A stretch of DNA of 56,324 nucleotides from NCBI GenBank assembly GCA_937949945.1, contig CALFEQ010000114.1, positions 1 to 56,324 of the forward strand, read 5' to 3'. This stretch comes from an uncultured Myxococcales bacterium. GTDB taxonomy: Bacteria > Myxococcota_A > Polyangia > Polyangiales > Polyangiaceae. A program made the translations under genes and the position numbers. Positions within the stretch are counted from its first letter, which is position 1. Every line of letters begins with the position of its first letter. This document shows, piece by piece, positions 16,372 to 24,688 of this stretch. Below the pieces are notes generated by a model that was given only the letters and a program-made list of their open reading frames with translations, made no database searches and was not told the DNA's origin.

Positions 16372-16952
16372 TCTCCGGTACCGCGGGCGCTCCGCCGGCT
16401 GCGGATGCGGTCGTAGACGCCCTCGAGGATCCAGGCCATCGCGGCGTTCGCGAGCGCGTGGTGCGGGGGCCCGTCGCGCAGGCATTCGATCGCGAGCTCC
16501 GCCTCCTTCGCATCGAGGATCTCGCGGAGCATCCGCGTGGGGACGCCCATCGGGAACTCCGCGTCGTCGGACGACGAAGCGACGTTCGGCGGCAGCCGCA
16601 TGCCGAGCGCCTCGCTCGGCGAGTCGTCGACGTTCGGCTGGCCGCCGACCTCGGCGAGCACCGCAGCGAGCATGCGCAAGAGCGCCCAGCTCGCCACGCG
16701 ATGGTGGCGAGGGCCTTCCTCGAGGATGCAGCGAAGGACGAAGGCTCGGTCGCGAGCGTCGGGGACGACGTCGCTCAGCGCCGCGTCGATCGGACCCGCG
16801 TCGAGCGGGAGCTGCCGTCCTCGCGGGCCGCCGTGATGATGATGATGGTGAGGCGGGTGGTGGTGATGAGGATGGTGGCGGCGGCGCTCGTGCGGGGGCG
16901 GCCGCGACGAAGGCGGCGGCGGGGGAGGGGACGAGCGATGTCGCGGCGGCAT
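16368..16952 (-). CDS. His-rich protein with duplicated GPxHHxxA motif
   Basis: A 194-residue protein. Residues 1-40 are Pro, Arg and His only, including runs of four and six His, an obvious metal-binding tail. The rest carries an internal duplication. Residues 71-103 (CILEEGPRHHRVASWALLRMLAAVL) and 153-183 (CLRDGPPHHALANAAMAWILEGVY) share the pattern C-x-x-x-x-GP-x-HH-x-x-A-x-x-A, each a Cys plus His-His in a helix. I know no family. Transition-metal handling is a reasonable inference given the coupled ArsB/NhaD-type permease two genes on. The start ATG at 16952 has no strong ribosome site, and a later start is possible. Confidence 0.6.
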   Translation of the reverse strand: MPPRHRSSPPPPPPSSRPPPHERRRHHPHHHHPPHHHHHHGGPRGRQLPLDAGPIDAALSDVVPDARDRAFVLRCILEEGPRHHRVASWALLRMLAAVLAEVGGQPNVDDSPSEALGMRLPPNVASSSDDAEFPMGVPTRMLREILDAKEAELAIECLRDGPPHHALANAAMAWILEGVYDRIRSRRSARGTGE

Positions 16953-17064
16953 TCCTCGAATTTACCCCACGAGGAGGCGGGAACGCCGAGCCGCGGTGCT
17001 CACCACGTCGGCGGACGTGGTCGGGGTCTGCGTGCTCTACCGTTGCGCTCGACCTGCACGCTCG

Positions 17065-18498
17065 TCATCGGGCCGCCGCGTTCAGGAGATCGAGGGCGCT
17101 GTGCTGGCGCGACGCGTCCGCTCTGTCGAACGGCCCCGCCCAGTGAATGCCGTACTGGTCGATCGTCGTCCGGGCGTTGGCGTACATCGCGTCGGCCTGC
17201 GCTCGGAGGTACTTGCGGTACGGCCGATCCGGCAGCGCGGCATCGAGCTCGCCGAGCCCGCGCACGTAGGCTCCCTTGAACGACGGACCGTCCTTGCCGC
17301 ACTTGTCGGCGTTCGACTCGCAGGGCTCCCGCAGGATGCCGTTCGGGTGGAGCTTGGGGCTCGAGGTCGACGCGTCCGCGAGCGCGCGCGCCTTCGCGAG
17401 CAAGGCGTCGTCGCCGGTCGCGCGGTGCAGCTCGACGAGGCCGCCGAGGATGATTCCCTGGTTGTAGGTCCACTCCGTCTGGCCGTTGTTTCGGCACTGA
17501 TCGTCGAGGCCGTCGTTGATCAGGTTCTCGGCGTTGATCATCCCGCTCGCTTCGAACCAGGCCCAGACCTCCTTCGCGCGAGCGAGCCAGACCGTGTCAC
17601 CGGGGATGCGGTTGTGCAGCGACGCCGCGAGCTTGATGAACAGCTCGTTCGTCACGGCGTTCTTGTACTTCTTGTCGTCGCGCCACCAGATGCCGCCGCC
17701 GCACTTGTCGTCCTTGAACTTCCAGAGGTACTCGGCGTCGTGGCGAGCCATGTCGAGGTAGCGCTGCTCGCCCGTCACGTCGTAGGCGCGGACCCACGCG
17801 AGCCCCCACCACGCCGTGTCGTCCATGTACTCGTTCGTGAACTTGCTCCACCGGTTCCGGTCGAACGTGTGGGCGATCACCCAGCGATGCGTGGTCGAGC
17901 CGGTGATCTGCATGTAGTCGAGCATCGCGGTGAGCGCGTTCGCCGAGTTCCACCAGCCCGAGTTCCACCTGCCGAACAACGACTGGTAGTGCTGCATCAG
18001 GCCGATCGCGGCGGCGTCGTGTCGAGTCTCGCCCGGCGCGGTCGTGCGGAACCACGGCGTGCACGCGATCTCGGGCCGGTTGCCCGCCTTGCCGCACGCG
18101 CGGAGCGCGCCGAAGCGGTGCTTGCCCGGCTCGTCGACCCTGTACATCATCGTCCGCCACGAGCGCCCGCCCGACGGGATCTTCGTCTTGCCGACGTGCC
18201 CGTCCCAGCTCGCGCCCGCGTCGAACGAGCGATCGAGCCAGACCTCGTCGCCCGGGTCGCCGTCTTCGATGCTCGCCCAGCCTGCGTTGTCTTCGTCGCT
18301 GAGGTGGAGGACGATCTTCCGGCCGTGGACCGTGGCCGTCGCGGCCGTCCGGTCACTGCGCGCGTGCGCGGGATCGCTGCGGTCGCCGTCGATGGCCGCT
18401 TGGTCGGACGCGACCAGATCGTCGGCTTCTCCGTCCGTCACGCACCCGACGAGCGCCAGCACGGCGCCCCAGACGAAGCATCGCGTGATTCGCACCAT
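17065..18498 (-). CDS. secreted lipoprotein GH76 alpha-1,6-mannanase
   Basis: A 477-residue lipoprotein (signal with lipobox LVGC, Cys19). A beta-rich region (about 50-150) with WASIEDGDPGDEVWLDRSFD resembles an accessory domain. Residues about 165-470 are a six-hairpin (alpha/alpha)6 barrel of glycoside hydrolase family 76. The paired catalytic Asp226-Asp227 in NEYMDDTAWWGLAWVRAYD is the GH76 signature. TEWTYNQGIILGGLVELH and FKGAYVRGL are further conserved blocks. GH76 enzymes cut the alpha-1,6-mannan backbone of fungal cell walls. For a predatory bacterium this suggests attack on yeasts. The gene is divergent from a small lipoprotein gene across about 270 bases. Confidence 0.85.
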   Translation of the reverse strand: MVRITRCFVWGAVLALVGCVTDGEADDLVASDQAAIDGDRSDPAHARSDRTAATATVHGRKIVLHLSDEDNAGWASIEDGDPGDEVWLDRSFDAGASWDGHVGKTKIPSGGRSWRTMMYRVDEPGKHRFGALRACGKAGNRPEIACTPWFRTTAPGETRHDAAAIGLMQHYQSLFGRWNSGWWNSANALTAMLDYMQITGSTTHRWVIAHTFDRNRWSKFTNEYMDDTAWWGLAWVRAYDVTGEQRYLDMARHDAEYLWKFKDDKCGGGIWWRDDKKYKNAVTNELFIKLAASLHNRIPGDTVWLARAKEVWAWFEASGMINAENLINDGLDDQCRNNGQTEWTYNQGIILGGLVELHRATGDDALLAKARALADASTSSPKLHPNGILREPCESNADKCGKDGPSFKGAYVRGLGELDAALPDRPYRKYLRAQADAMYANARTTIDQYGIHWAGPFDRADASRQHSALDLLNAAAR

Positions 18499-18772
18499 GT
18501 ACGACCAGTAAGCAGGTGTCGTGCCCCTGCTTGCGGCCGTCCGGGTTCCAGCGGTGCTCGAAAACGCGCAGCGCCGGTGTGCGCTCTTCGGCCATCAAGC
18601 ACGGATTTGCGCAACTCGCGCGCGCGCGTCCCGATTCGCGCCGGTCACGAGCGTGACCTCCCGCGGGCGTTTCGGAGGGCTCGCCGGGCGGCGTCGATGC
18701 GGGTTCGACGCTCGTTGGTCACCATGCAGGGAGCCTGCCCACCTCGGCATACACGTTGCTGCTCCGGCGAAC

Positions 18773-19378
18773 ATGCGAAGCACGAAGATGAACCTGAGTC
18801 TCCTTTTCTCCCCTCTCGTCGTCCTCACCGCCGCCGGGTGTGCCGGAGAGCAGGCGTCCAGCGAAGACGACGTGATGACCGAGGAGTCCGAGCTGCGCGG
18901 CCGCAACGCGGAGTTCATGGTCACCTACGGGTTCGAGTACGCGCAGAGGGGCGTGACGGTGACGTTCGAGCTCGAGCCGGGCTCACCGGATCGGGAACGC
19001 TGCGCGCCCGAGGTCCGCGTCGTCCCGCGCGAAGAGCGACCCATCAGCCTGGACGACAACCAGCGGATCTACAAAGCGAAGGATCCGACCCGCGGCGGAT
19101 GCCTCTACGACCTCAGGAAGATCTCCTTCGAGGTCGAGTGCATTCCGCATCCGCGTCGCCAGTGCCTCGACGGGACGTCGACGATGCACGTCTTCTTCGC
19201 CGATCCGAACGGAGTCGACTACGACGAGTGGCGCATCGGCCAGGTGATGGGAACGGACGGCCGGAGCGAACGTGCCGTGTTCGTGCTGCCGACCGACGTT
19301 CGCGAGGGATCGACGGCGTTCTCGTCGCTCTGGGCGCTCGACAGGATGTACTTCTTCCACCTTCGTTCCGGCTACTGA
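18773..19378 (+). CDS. predicted lipoprotein
   Basis: A 201-residue exported protein. The signal MRSTKMNLSLLFSPLVVLTAAGC gives lipobox TAAGC with Cys23. ATG at 18788 would work as well. The open frame extends 84 codons further upstream, but that part is low-complexity and lacks a start context. The mature part has four Cys in CAPEV, GGCLYD, VECIPHP and RQCLD contexts that could form two disulphides. It contains beta-strands such as VTVTFELEPG and STMHVFFADPNGVDYDEW. No family recognised. It ends 12 bases before the convergent beta-roll gene. Confidence 0.65.
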   Translation: MRSTKMNLSLLFSPLVVLTAAGCAGEQASSEDDVMTEESELRGRNAEFMVTYGFEYAQRGVTVTFELEPGSPDRERCAPEVRVVPREERPISLDDNQRIYKAKDPTRGGCLYDLRKISFEVECIPHPRRQCLDGTSTMHVFFADPNGVDYDEWRIGQVMGTDGRSERAVFVLPTDVREGSTAFSSLWALDRMYFFHLRSGY

Positions 19379-19390
19379 CGAGCGAGCGTG

Positions 19391-21937
19391 TCAGCGGTCG
19401 AGGCCGAGCCCGAACACGTTCGCCGCGGGGTAGGTCACCGGAGACGGGACCTGTGTGCCGGGCGTCAGCCTGTCCTTGATCCAGGGATGCTTCCACGCGC
19501 GTCCGTTGCCGACCGGATCCGGCTGGAAGTGCTTCGCGCGCGCGTAGACGTCGTCGCCGGCGCCGTCGACGAACACCGCCATCGACGCGAGCTTGTAGCG
19601 AGGGTGTGACGTCTTCTGCCAGTCGGCGGGATCGAGGACGGAGCCGAAGCCGTCGCCCTGCGAGCTCTCGTACCGGTCGTCACCCGACAGGTCGATGAAC
19701 ACGCCGACGCCTTTCTCGGTGCCGCTGCCGAAGCTGTGGCGTCCGCCGGTGTAGCGGTCGTTCCCGCCGAGATCCTCGAACCAACCGAGGCTCAGGTCGT
19801 CGCCGGAGCCGAACGAAAGACCTTCCGGCTGCGCGCCGACGTGGTGGCGATCGTCACCGCCGCCGTCGTGGTAGATGCCGAGGCCGAAGTGCACGCCGGA
19901 GCCGCCGGCGAAGATGCGCCCGTAGCTCTCGTCGTTCCCCACGCCGTCGTCCCAGAGGATGCCCGTACCGAACCAGTAGCCGGTGCCCTGGCAGAACGCG
20001 CCGCACGTGTACTTGTCGGAGCCTCCGAGATCGAGCAGCGCGCCGATCCCGCCCGACATGTGTCCGTCGTTGCGGAGGAAGTCCTGCGGGTAGTCCCCGC
20101 GCCGGCCCCACGCGGCGCCCTGGTTGATGCCGAACTCGTAGAGGTAGTCGTGGCCTTTGATTCGACCGGCTTCGGCGATGTACGAGTTGCCGGGGCTCGT
20201 CCAGTACGTGTCGTTGCCGCCGTGGTCGACGAGGAGCCCGACCGCCTTCACGTACGCGGCTCCCTGCGTCACCGAGAAGCCGCGGTACACGTCGTCACCG
20301 CCTCCGTCGATGAGCACGCCGAGGCCGAGCTGCGCGCCGCCCTGCGCCACGGTCTCGGCGACGTAACGATCGTTGCCACCCTCGTCGTACAGGACCCCGA
20401 CGCCGAGCACGCCGCTGCCTTGCGAGAAGCGGAGGCTCTCGTAGACGTCGTCGCCCCGACCGAAGTCGAAGAGCATGCCGACCCCGAGCGTGCCCGCTCC
20501 TTGGCGCCGGACCTCCGAGAGGCTGTGGCGCGGGACCGTCGGCCGTCGTCCGGCGGCGTCCGGATCGGGGCGCTCGTTGATGCCCTGCACCGTCTTCACG
20601 TACGTGTACGTGTCCTTGCCGCCGAGATCGATGGCGACCGAGACCGGGTTCGACGGCGACTGCGTGCCGCCGACCGGGATCTCGTATCGGTCGTCGCCGC
20701 CGGTGTCGACGACGAGGAGGAGCTCGCCGGAGAGCTTCGGATCGGACTCGCGGTAGACGTCGTCGCCGGTCCCGCGGACGACGATGCGGCCGTACGGCGT
20801 GTCGTGGTCGAAGGCGTAGTTGCCGGGGAACGATCCCGTCCGGAGCCCGCTGTTCTCGACCGCCTCCGCGATCACGATCGCCGCGCGCGCGAGCAGGTCG
20901 TAGCGGAAGCCTCGGAGGAGGAAGTCCCGATCCTCCGGACGCGTCAGATCGATCTTCTCGGCGGCCGGCACGGTCTCGCGCATCTGGACGAACATGCCCA
21001 TCGGAGCGCGGAACCATCGACGGAGATCGGCGCCCTCCGGGATCGCCTGCTGCCTCAGATCGATCGCCGTCCGGATGGCGGCGAGGACGGGCGCGAGCGC
21101 CTCGCGCAGCTCCTTCGGGAGATCCCCGGCGTCGGCGGCGATGGCGTCGCGGGGCGCGCCCGAGAGCGCCGCCACGGCGTCCTCGAACGACGGCGGGGCA
21201 GGGAGGCTCGTCGAGCCGGACGGCTCTTCGTCCCAGAGGCGTGCCGCCATGCGGACGACGTCGCTCACGTACCCGCGCGAGCGCGAAGCGCGTGCAGCCT
21301 CCGCGAGCCCACGCCCCGCGTGCGGGATGGCCATCGGTGCGTGATAGAGCTTCTGGAAGAACGTCAGTCGCATCGGGTCGTGGGCGATCGACTCCGGGTA
21401 GATCGAGCCCAGCGATCCGAACTTCTGGCCGAGATCGCACGTCGTCCGGTCGTGGGTCGCCAGCGCCTGACCGAGCAGCTCGTTCGTCTCGGTCTTCGCG
21501 ACGCACGCGCAGACGAAGGGAATGCACACCTTGCCCTTCGACGACGAGGTCGTTCCGCAGAACGCGTCGGCCCCGCACTCGTCGTCGGTGGAGCAGGCTC
21601 GCGAGCAGAAGGCCGTGTCGAGCTCGGGTGCGTCGACGCAGACCTTCGCCGTCGCGCTGCACGTCCCGCACGCGCGACCCACGCCGAGGGCGTTGCCCAC
21701 GCGCCCGCACGCGCCGTACCCGGTGTCGACCTTCGCCTGGCATACGAGGTCTCCGGCGGCGTTCGGCGCGCAGTGCTTCGCGCCTGCGCTGCAGTCGCCG
21801 CTCGTCCTGCAGCTCGCGCCGCTCTGCGCGGCTCGTTCTTCTCCGGCGGCTTCTCGCTGGGCGGCGTCGCAGGCGGGCACGCCGAGCGCGACGGCGGAGA
21901 GGAAGAAGAAGGCGAGCGAGCAACGTCGAGGGCGCAT
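19391..21937 (-). CDS. large lipoprotein with GGxDxY beta-roll-like repeats
   Basis: An 848-residue lipoprotein: signal MRPRRCSLAFFFLSAVALGVPAC, lipobox VPAC, Cys23. A Cys-rich segment (about 40-150; CRTSGDCSAG, CSRACSTDDEC) is of the disulphide-knot style common in myxobacterial surface proteins. A helical middle (150-390) follows. The C-terminal half (about 390-800) holds about twelve copies of a 25-35 residue unit, G-x-G-V-L-x-D-x-G-G-x-D-x-Y plus QG. Examples are LYDEGGNDRY, LIDGGGDDVY, LVDHGGNDTY and FIDLSGDDRY. The regular Asp/Gly/Asn turns recall calcium-binding beta-rolls of RTX proteins but are not the GGxGxDxLx nonapeptide. A surface adhesin or structural role is likely; no catalytic motif is seen. 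Confidence 0.78.
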   Translation of the reverse strand: MRPRRCSLAFFFLSAVALGVPACDAAQREAAGEERAAQSGASCRTSGDCSAGAKHCAPNAAGDLVCQAKVDTGYGACGRVGNALGVGRACGTCSATAKVCVDAPELDTAFCSRACSTDDECGADAFCGTTSSSKGKVCIPFVCACVAKTETNELLGQALATHDRTTCDLGQKFGSLGSIYPESIAHDPMRLTFFQKLYHAPMAIPHAGRGLAEAARASRSRGYVSDVVRMAARLWDEEPSGSTSLPAPPSFEDAVAALSGAPRDAIAADAGDLPKELREALAPVLAAIRTAIDLRQQAIPEGADLRRWFRAPMGMFVQMRETVPAAEKIDLTRPEDRDFLLRGFRYDLLARAAIVIAEAVENSGLRTGSFPGNYAFDHDTPYGRIVVRGTGDDVYRESDPKLSGELLLVVDTGGDDRYEIPVGGTQSPSNPVSVAIDLGGKDTYTYVKTVQGINERPDPDAAGRRPTVPRHSLSEVRRQGAGTLGVGMLFDFGRGDDVYESLRFSQGSGVLGVGVLYDEGGNDRYVAETVAQGGAQLGLGVLIDGGGDDVYRGFSVTQGAAYVKAVGLLVDHGGNDTYWTSPGNSYIAEAGRIKGHDYLYEFGINQGAAWGRRGDYPQDFLRNDGHMSGGIGALLDLGGSDKYTCGAFCQGTGYWFGTGILWDDGVGNDESYGRIFAGGSGVHFGLGIYHDGGGDDRHHVGAQPEGLSFGSGDDLSLGWFEDLGGNDRYTGGRHSFGSGTEKGVGVFIDLSGDDRYESSQGDGFGSVLDPADWQKTSHPRYKLASMAVFVDGAGDDVYARAKHFQPDPVGNGRAWKHPWIKDRLTPGTQVPSPVTYPAANVFGLGLDR

Positions 21938-22092
21938 GCCCGCCCATGAGCAAGGACGCGACCGTGTCCGCCAATTCGGTTCGAACGCGCGAAGTGCTCG
22001 AAAGGCCGGCGAAAAAGCCGATGGCGTCGGCCGGCGCCCTGCGGATCGGAGACGAGCCGGCCGGTCACGCGCACCAGGCGACCTGCCCCGGT

Positions 22093-23064
22093 CTACAGCC
22101 CGAAGGTCGTCGTGACGCCGAAGCCTCCGCGGGTCGGCGCGGGCGCCACCGACACCCGCTTGTTGCCGGACGTGAAGTGAACGATGGCGCCGGCGGCGAT
22201 CGCGGCGGCGCCGGCACCGATCGCGAGCGTGCTCACGGTCGCGTACGTGCTGCTGGCCTCCCGGTCCGATTGCACCTTCGCGCGATCGGCCTCGGTGGGA
22301 CATGTCCCGTCGGGGCAGACCTCCGTGACCGAGGCCCACGTCGAGAAGGCGAGACCTCCGAAGACGAGCCCCGCGGCGACGGCCACGCCGCCTCCGACGA
22401 AGAGCCCGAGCGCCGCCTTGCGCGCGTTCGTCACGGTGGCCGGTGGCTGCACCGGCATGATGTCGATGCCCGTGTCCGGCTTCGGAATCACGGGGAGCTC
22501 CGGGATGCGCACGGTCAGGCTCTCGCCGTCGCCGAGCTCGACCGTGGTGCGCCACTCTTCCCTGTCCGGCGCGGACGCCGTGATCACCTGCTCGCCGGGA
22601 TCGACGGGGATGGGCGTGTCGAGCGCGGCGATCTCGATCCGAGTACCGTTCCTCGTCACGACGAGGCCCGGCGGCTTCGACGCCGCCTCGATCGTGAGGC
22701 GCGAGAGGTGCGGCTCGAGCCGTTCGGCGGCTTCTCGTGCGATCGCCGCGCGTTTTTCGTCCTTGCGCGTGGCGGCGAGGGTGACCGCCTGGCGATACGC
22801 GCCCCACGCGCTCGCGGTCTTGTTCTGCTTCTCGTAGCACTCGCCGAGGTTGAGGAGCGTACCGACGGCCGGGTCGAGCTGCTGGCTACGCGAGAACCGG
22901 TCGCACGCCTCCTCGAACTGGCCCTTGTCGAGGAGCGCGCGGCCCTCCGCGAACAGGCTCTCCGCGGCAGCGACGGCGGATTCGTCTCCACGGGCCGGGC
23001 TGCTCGTCGCGACCGCCGATACGAACCAACAAATCCCCAGTAGTACGCAGGGCGTACGCCTCAT
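22093..23064 (-). CDS. exported TPR/PEGA-type protein coupled to kinase
   Basis: A 323-residue protein with a cleavable signal (MRRTPCVLLGICWFVSAVA, then SSPARG). A TPR-like region (30-105; FAEGRALLDKGQFEEACDRFSRS, LLNLGECYEKQNK) leads to a beta-domain with a PEGA-like strand (LVVTRNGTRIEIAALDTPIPVDPGEQVITA). Two hydrophobic segments lie near the C-terminus (about 220-245 and 280-300). This architecture is common in myxobacteria directly after kinase genes. The ATG overlaps the kinase stop as ATGA, so the two are made together; it may act as the envelope partner or output of the kinase. Confidence 0.8.
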   Translation of the reverse strand: MRRTPCVLLGICWFVSAVATSSPARGDESAVAAAESLFAEGRALLDKGQFEEACDRFSRSQQLDPAVGTLLNLGECYEKQNKTASAWGAYRQAVTLAATRKDEKRAAIAREAAERLEPHLSRLTIEAASKPPGLVVTRNGTRIEIAALDTPIPVDPGEQVITASAPDREEWRTTVELGDGESLTVRIPELPVIPKPDTGIDIMPVQPPATVTNARKAALGLFVGGGVAVAAGLVFGGLAFSTWASVTEVCPDGTCPTEADRAKVQSDREASSTYATVSTLAIGAGAAAIAAGAIVHFTSGNKRVSVAPAPTRGGFGVTTTFGL

Positions 23065-24635
23065 CGATAGCTCTTGGCATCGTCGATCGGGCGGCGCGGG
23101 GTCTTGCGCGGCCCCTTGCTGGGCGTGGTCGACGCGGGGCGCGTCGGAAGCTTCGAGGTCGGCGCGGGGGTGGAGACCTCGGGCCTCGGCGTCGGCTGCG
23201 CGGTGTTCGGCTCCGAGTCTTCCACGTCCTCTTCGTCGTCCTCCTCGCTCTCCGAGGTCTCCGCGGGCTCGGGATCCGGCGACGGCACCGGCGCGGGGCT
23301 CGGCAAGACGGCCGAGCTCGCCGGGGTCGGTGGAGCGGCCGCAGTAGAGCGCCGGACGGCGCCCACGACGATCGCGAGGATGATCACGCCGGCGAATCCT
23401 AGTGCGAAGACGAAGGCCGCGCCCCGTTTCGATGGTGCCGGCGGCCCGAGCACCGCTACGCCGACGTCGGGCGGAGCCCCGAGCGGGATCTGCGGCTGGC
23501 TCACGCGCGGCGCGCTGCCGAACGGGGGAATCGGGTGGCTCGGGGGCTGCGGTCCGCCGTACGAACCAGCGGGCGAGCCGGCGAGGCTCGGCGTCTGTTC
23601 CGCTCTCGCCGGGGGCTTGGCCATCACCTCCGTCTCGTCGGACAGCGACCTGCTCCGAGCGAGCTCGGCCATCAGGTCTTCGATCGTCGGGTTGTCGGTG
23701 GGCGGCGTCGCGTCCGACAAGAGCCGCTGTCGCTCGGCGAGGGGCTTCGCGGCGAGCCGACGAACCCACGCGCCGACCTCGTCGTCGGAGGCGCGCTCGA
23801 AGGGCTCGAGGTCGGCGAGCATCTCGCGCGCCGTCAGGTACCGCTCGCCGACCTCGCGCTTCGTGGCGCGCAGGACGACGGCGTCGAGCTCGGGAGGGAT
23901 GCTCGGGTCCTTGCTGCTCGGTGGCGGGATCTGCCCGCGCAGGACCGCCGACGCGACGGTGCGGATGTCCGATCCCGGGAACAATCGCTCGCCGGTCAAG
24001 AGCTCCCAGAGCACCACGCCGGCGGAGTACACGTCGCTCTGCCGGGTCACCGGACGGCCCAGCGCCTGCTCCGGCGCCATGTATCCGAACTTCCCTCGTA
24101 CCTCGCCGGGGCGCGTGGCTTCGATGCGGCCGAGCGCCTTCGCCACGCCGAAGTCGATGATCCGCGGGATGCCGTCCACGCCGACGAGGACGTTCTGGGG
24201 CGAGACGTCGCGGTGCACGATGCCGAGCGGCTGTCCTTCGGGGCTCCGCGCCTCGTGCGCGGCGTCCAGCCCGCGAAGCACGCCGTAGAGGATGGACAGC
24301 GCGATGGGCCTCGGCACGCGCTCGCCCTGGGCCTTGGCATACCCCACGAGCGCGCTCAGCGACTCGCCCTCGACGTACTCGAGCACGAGGCTCATCGCGC
24401 CGTCGCTGACGACGAGGTCGAGCGTGTCGATGACGTTCGTGTGCCGGATCTGCGCGGCGAGGCGAGCCTCGTCGACGAGCATGGCGACGAAGTTGCGCTC
24501 GGCCGCCAGGTGCCGGTGCAGGCGCTTGATCGCGACCGGCCGCGAGAAGCCCGCGCTGCCCGTCATGCGCGCGAGGTAGACCTTCCCCATGCCGCCCTGG
24601 GCGATGCTTCCGAGGATGGTGTAGCGGCCGGGCAT
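23061..24635 (-). CDS. membrane-anchored Ser/Thr protein kinase
   Basis: A 524-residue Hanks-type kinase. It has a glycine loop at 9-18 (GSIAQGGMGK), catalytic Lys37 (VAIKRL), HRDVSPQN (141-148, Asp143) and DFGVAK (161-166). The activation segment ends GYMAPEQALG. A helical region to about 300 completes the kinase. A Pro/Ala-rich juxtamembrane stretch leads to one membrane helix (about 407-430, FVFALGFAGVIILAIVVGAV). The outside part is short, low-complexity and acidic (EPAETSESEEDDEEDVEDSE), with no PASTA or other sensor domain. The gene is divergent from an FHA sigma-54 activator gene, with 53 bases between the starts, and coupled to the TPR/PEGA gene. Phospho-Thr recognition by the FHA protein is an attractive pairing. 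Confidence 0.92.
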   Translation of the reverse strand: MPGRYTILGSIAQGGMGKVYLARMTGSAGFSRPVAIKRLHRHLAAERNFVAMLVDEARLAAQIRHTNVIDTLDLVVSDGAMSLVLEYVEGESLSALVGYAKAQGERVPRPIALSILYGVLRGLDAAHEARSPEGQPLGIVHRDVSPQNVLVGVDGIPRIIDFGVAKALGRIEATRPGEVRGKFGYMAPEQALGRPVTRQSDVYSAGVVLWELLTGERLFPGSDIRTVASAVLRGQIPPPSSKDPSIPPELDAVVLRATKREVGERYLTAREMLADLEPFERASDDEVGAWVRRLAAKPLAERQRLLSDATPPTDNPTIEDLMAELARSRSLSDETEVMAKPPARAEQTPSLAGSPAGSYGGPQPPSHPIPPFGSAPRVSQPQIPLGAPPDVGVAVLGPPAPSKRGAAFVFALGFAGVIILAIVVGAVRRSTAAAPPTPASSAVLPSPAPVPSPDPEPAETSESEEDDEEDVEDSEPNTAQPTPRPEVSTPAPTSKLPTRPASTTPSKGPRKTPRRPIDDAKSYR

Positions 24636-24688
24636 GTCGACGAGGCGCAGCTTGAGGTATGGTCCTATGGTGCGGCGTGGGCCTCTGA

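Noticed and set aside
24636..24688. Sigma-54 -24/-12 promoter between the divergent kinase and FHA activator genes
   Set aside because: No TGGCAC-N5-TTGCA match at the proper spacing was found in the 53 bases.
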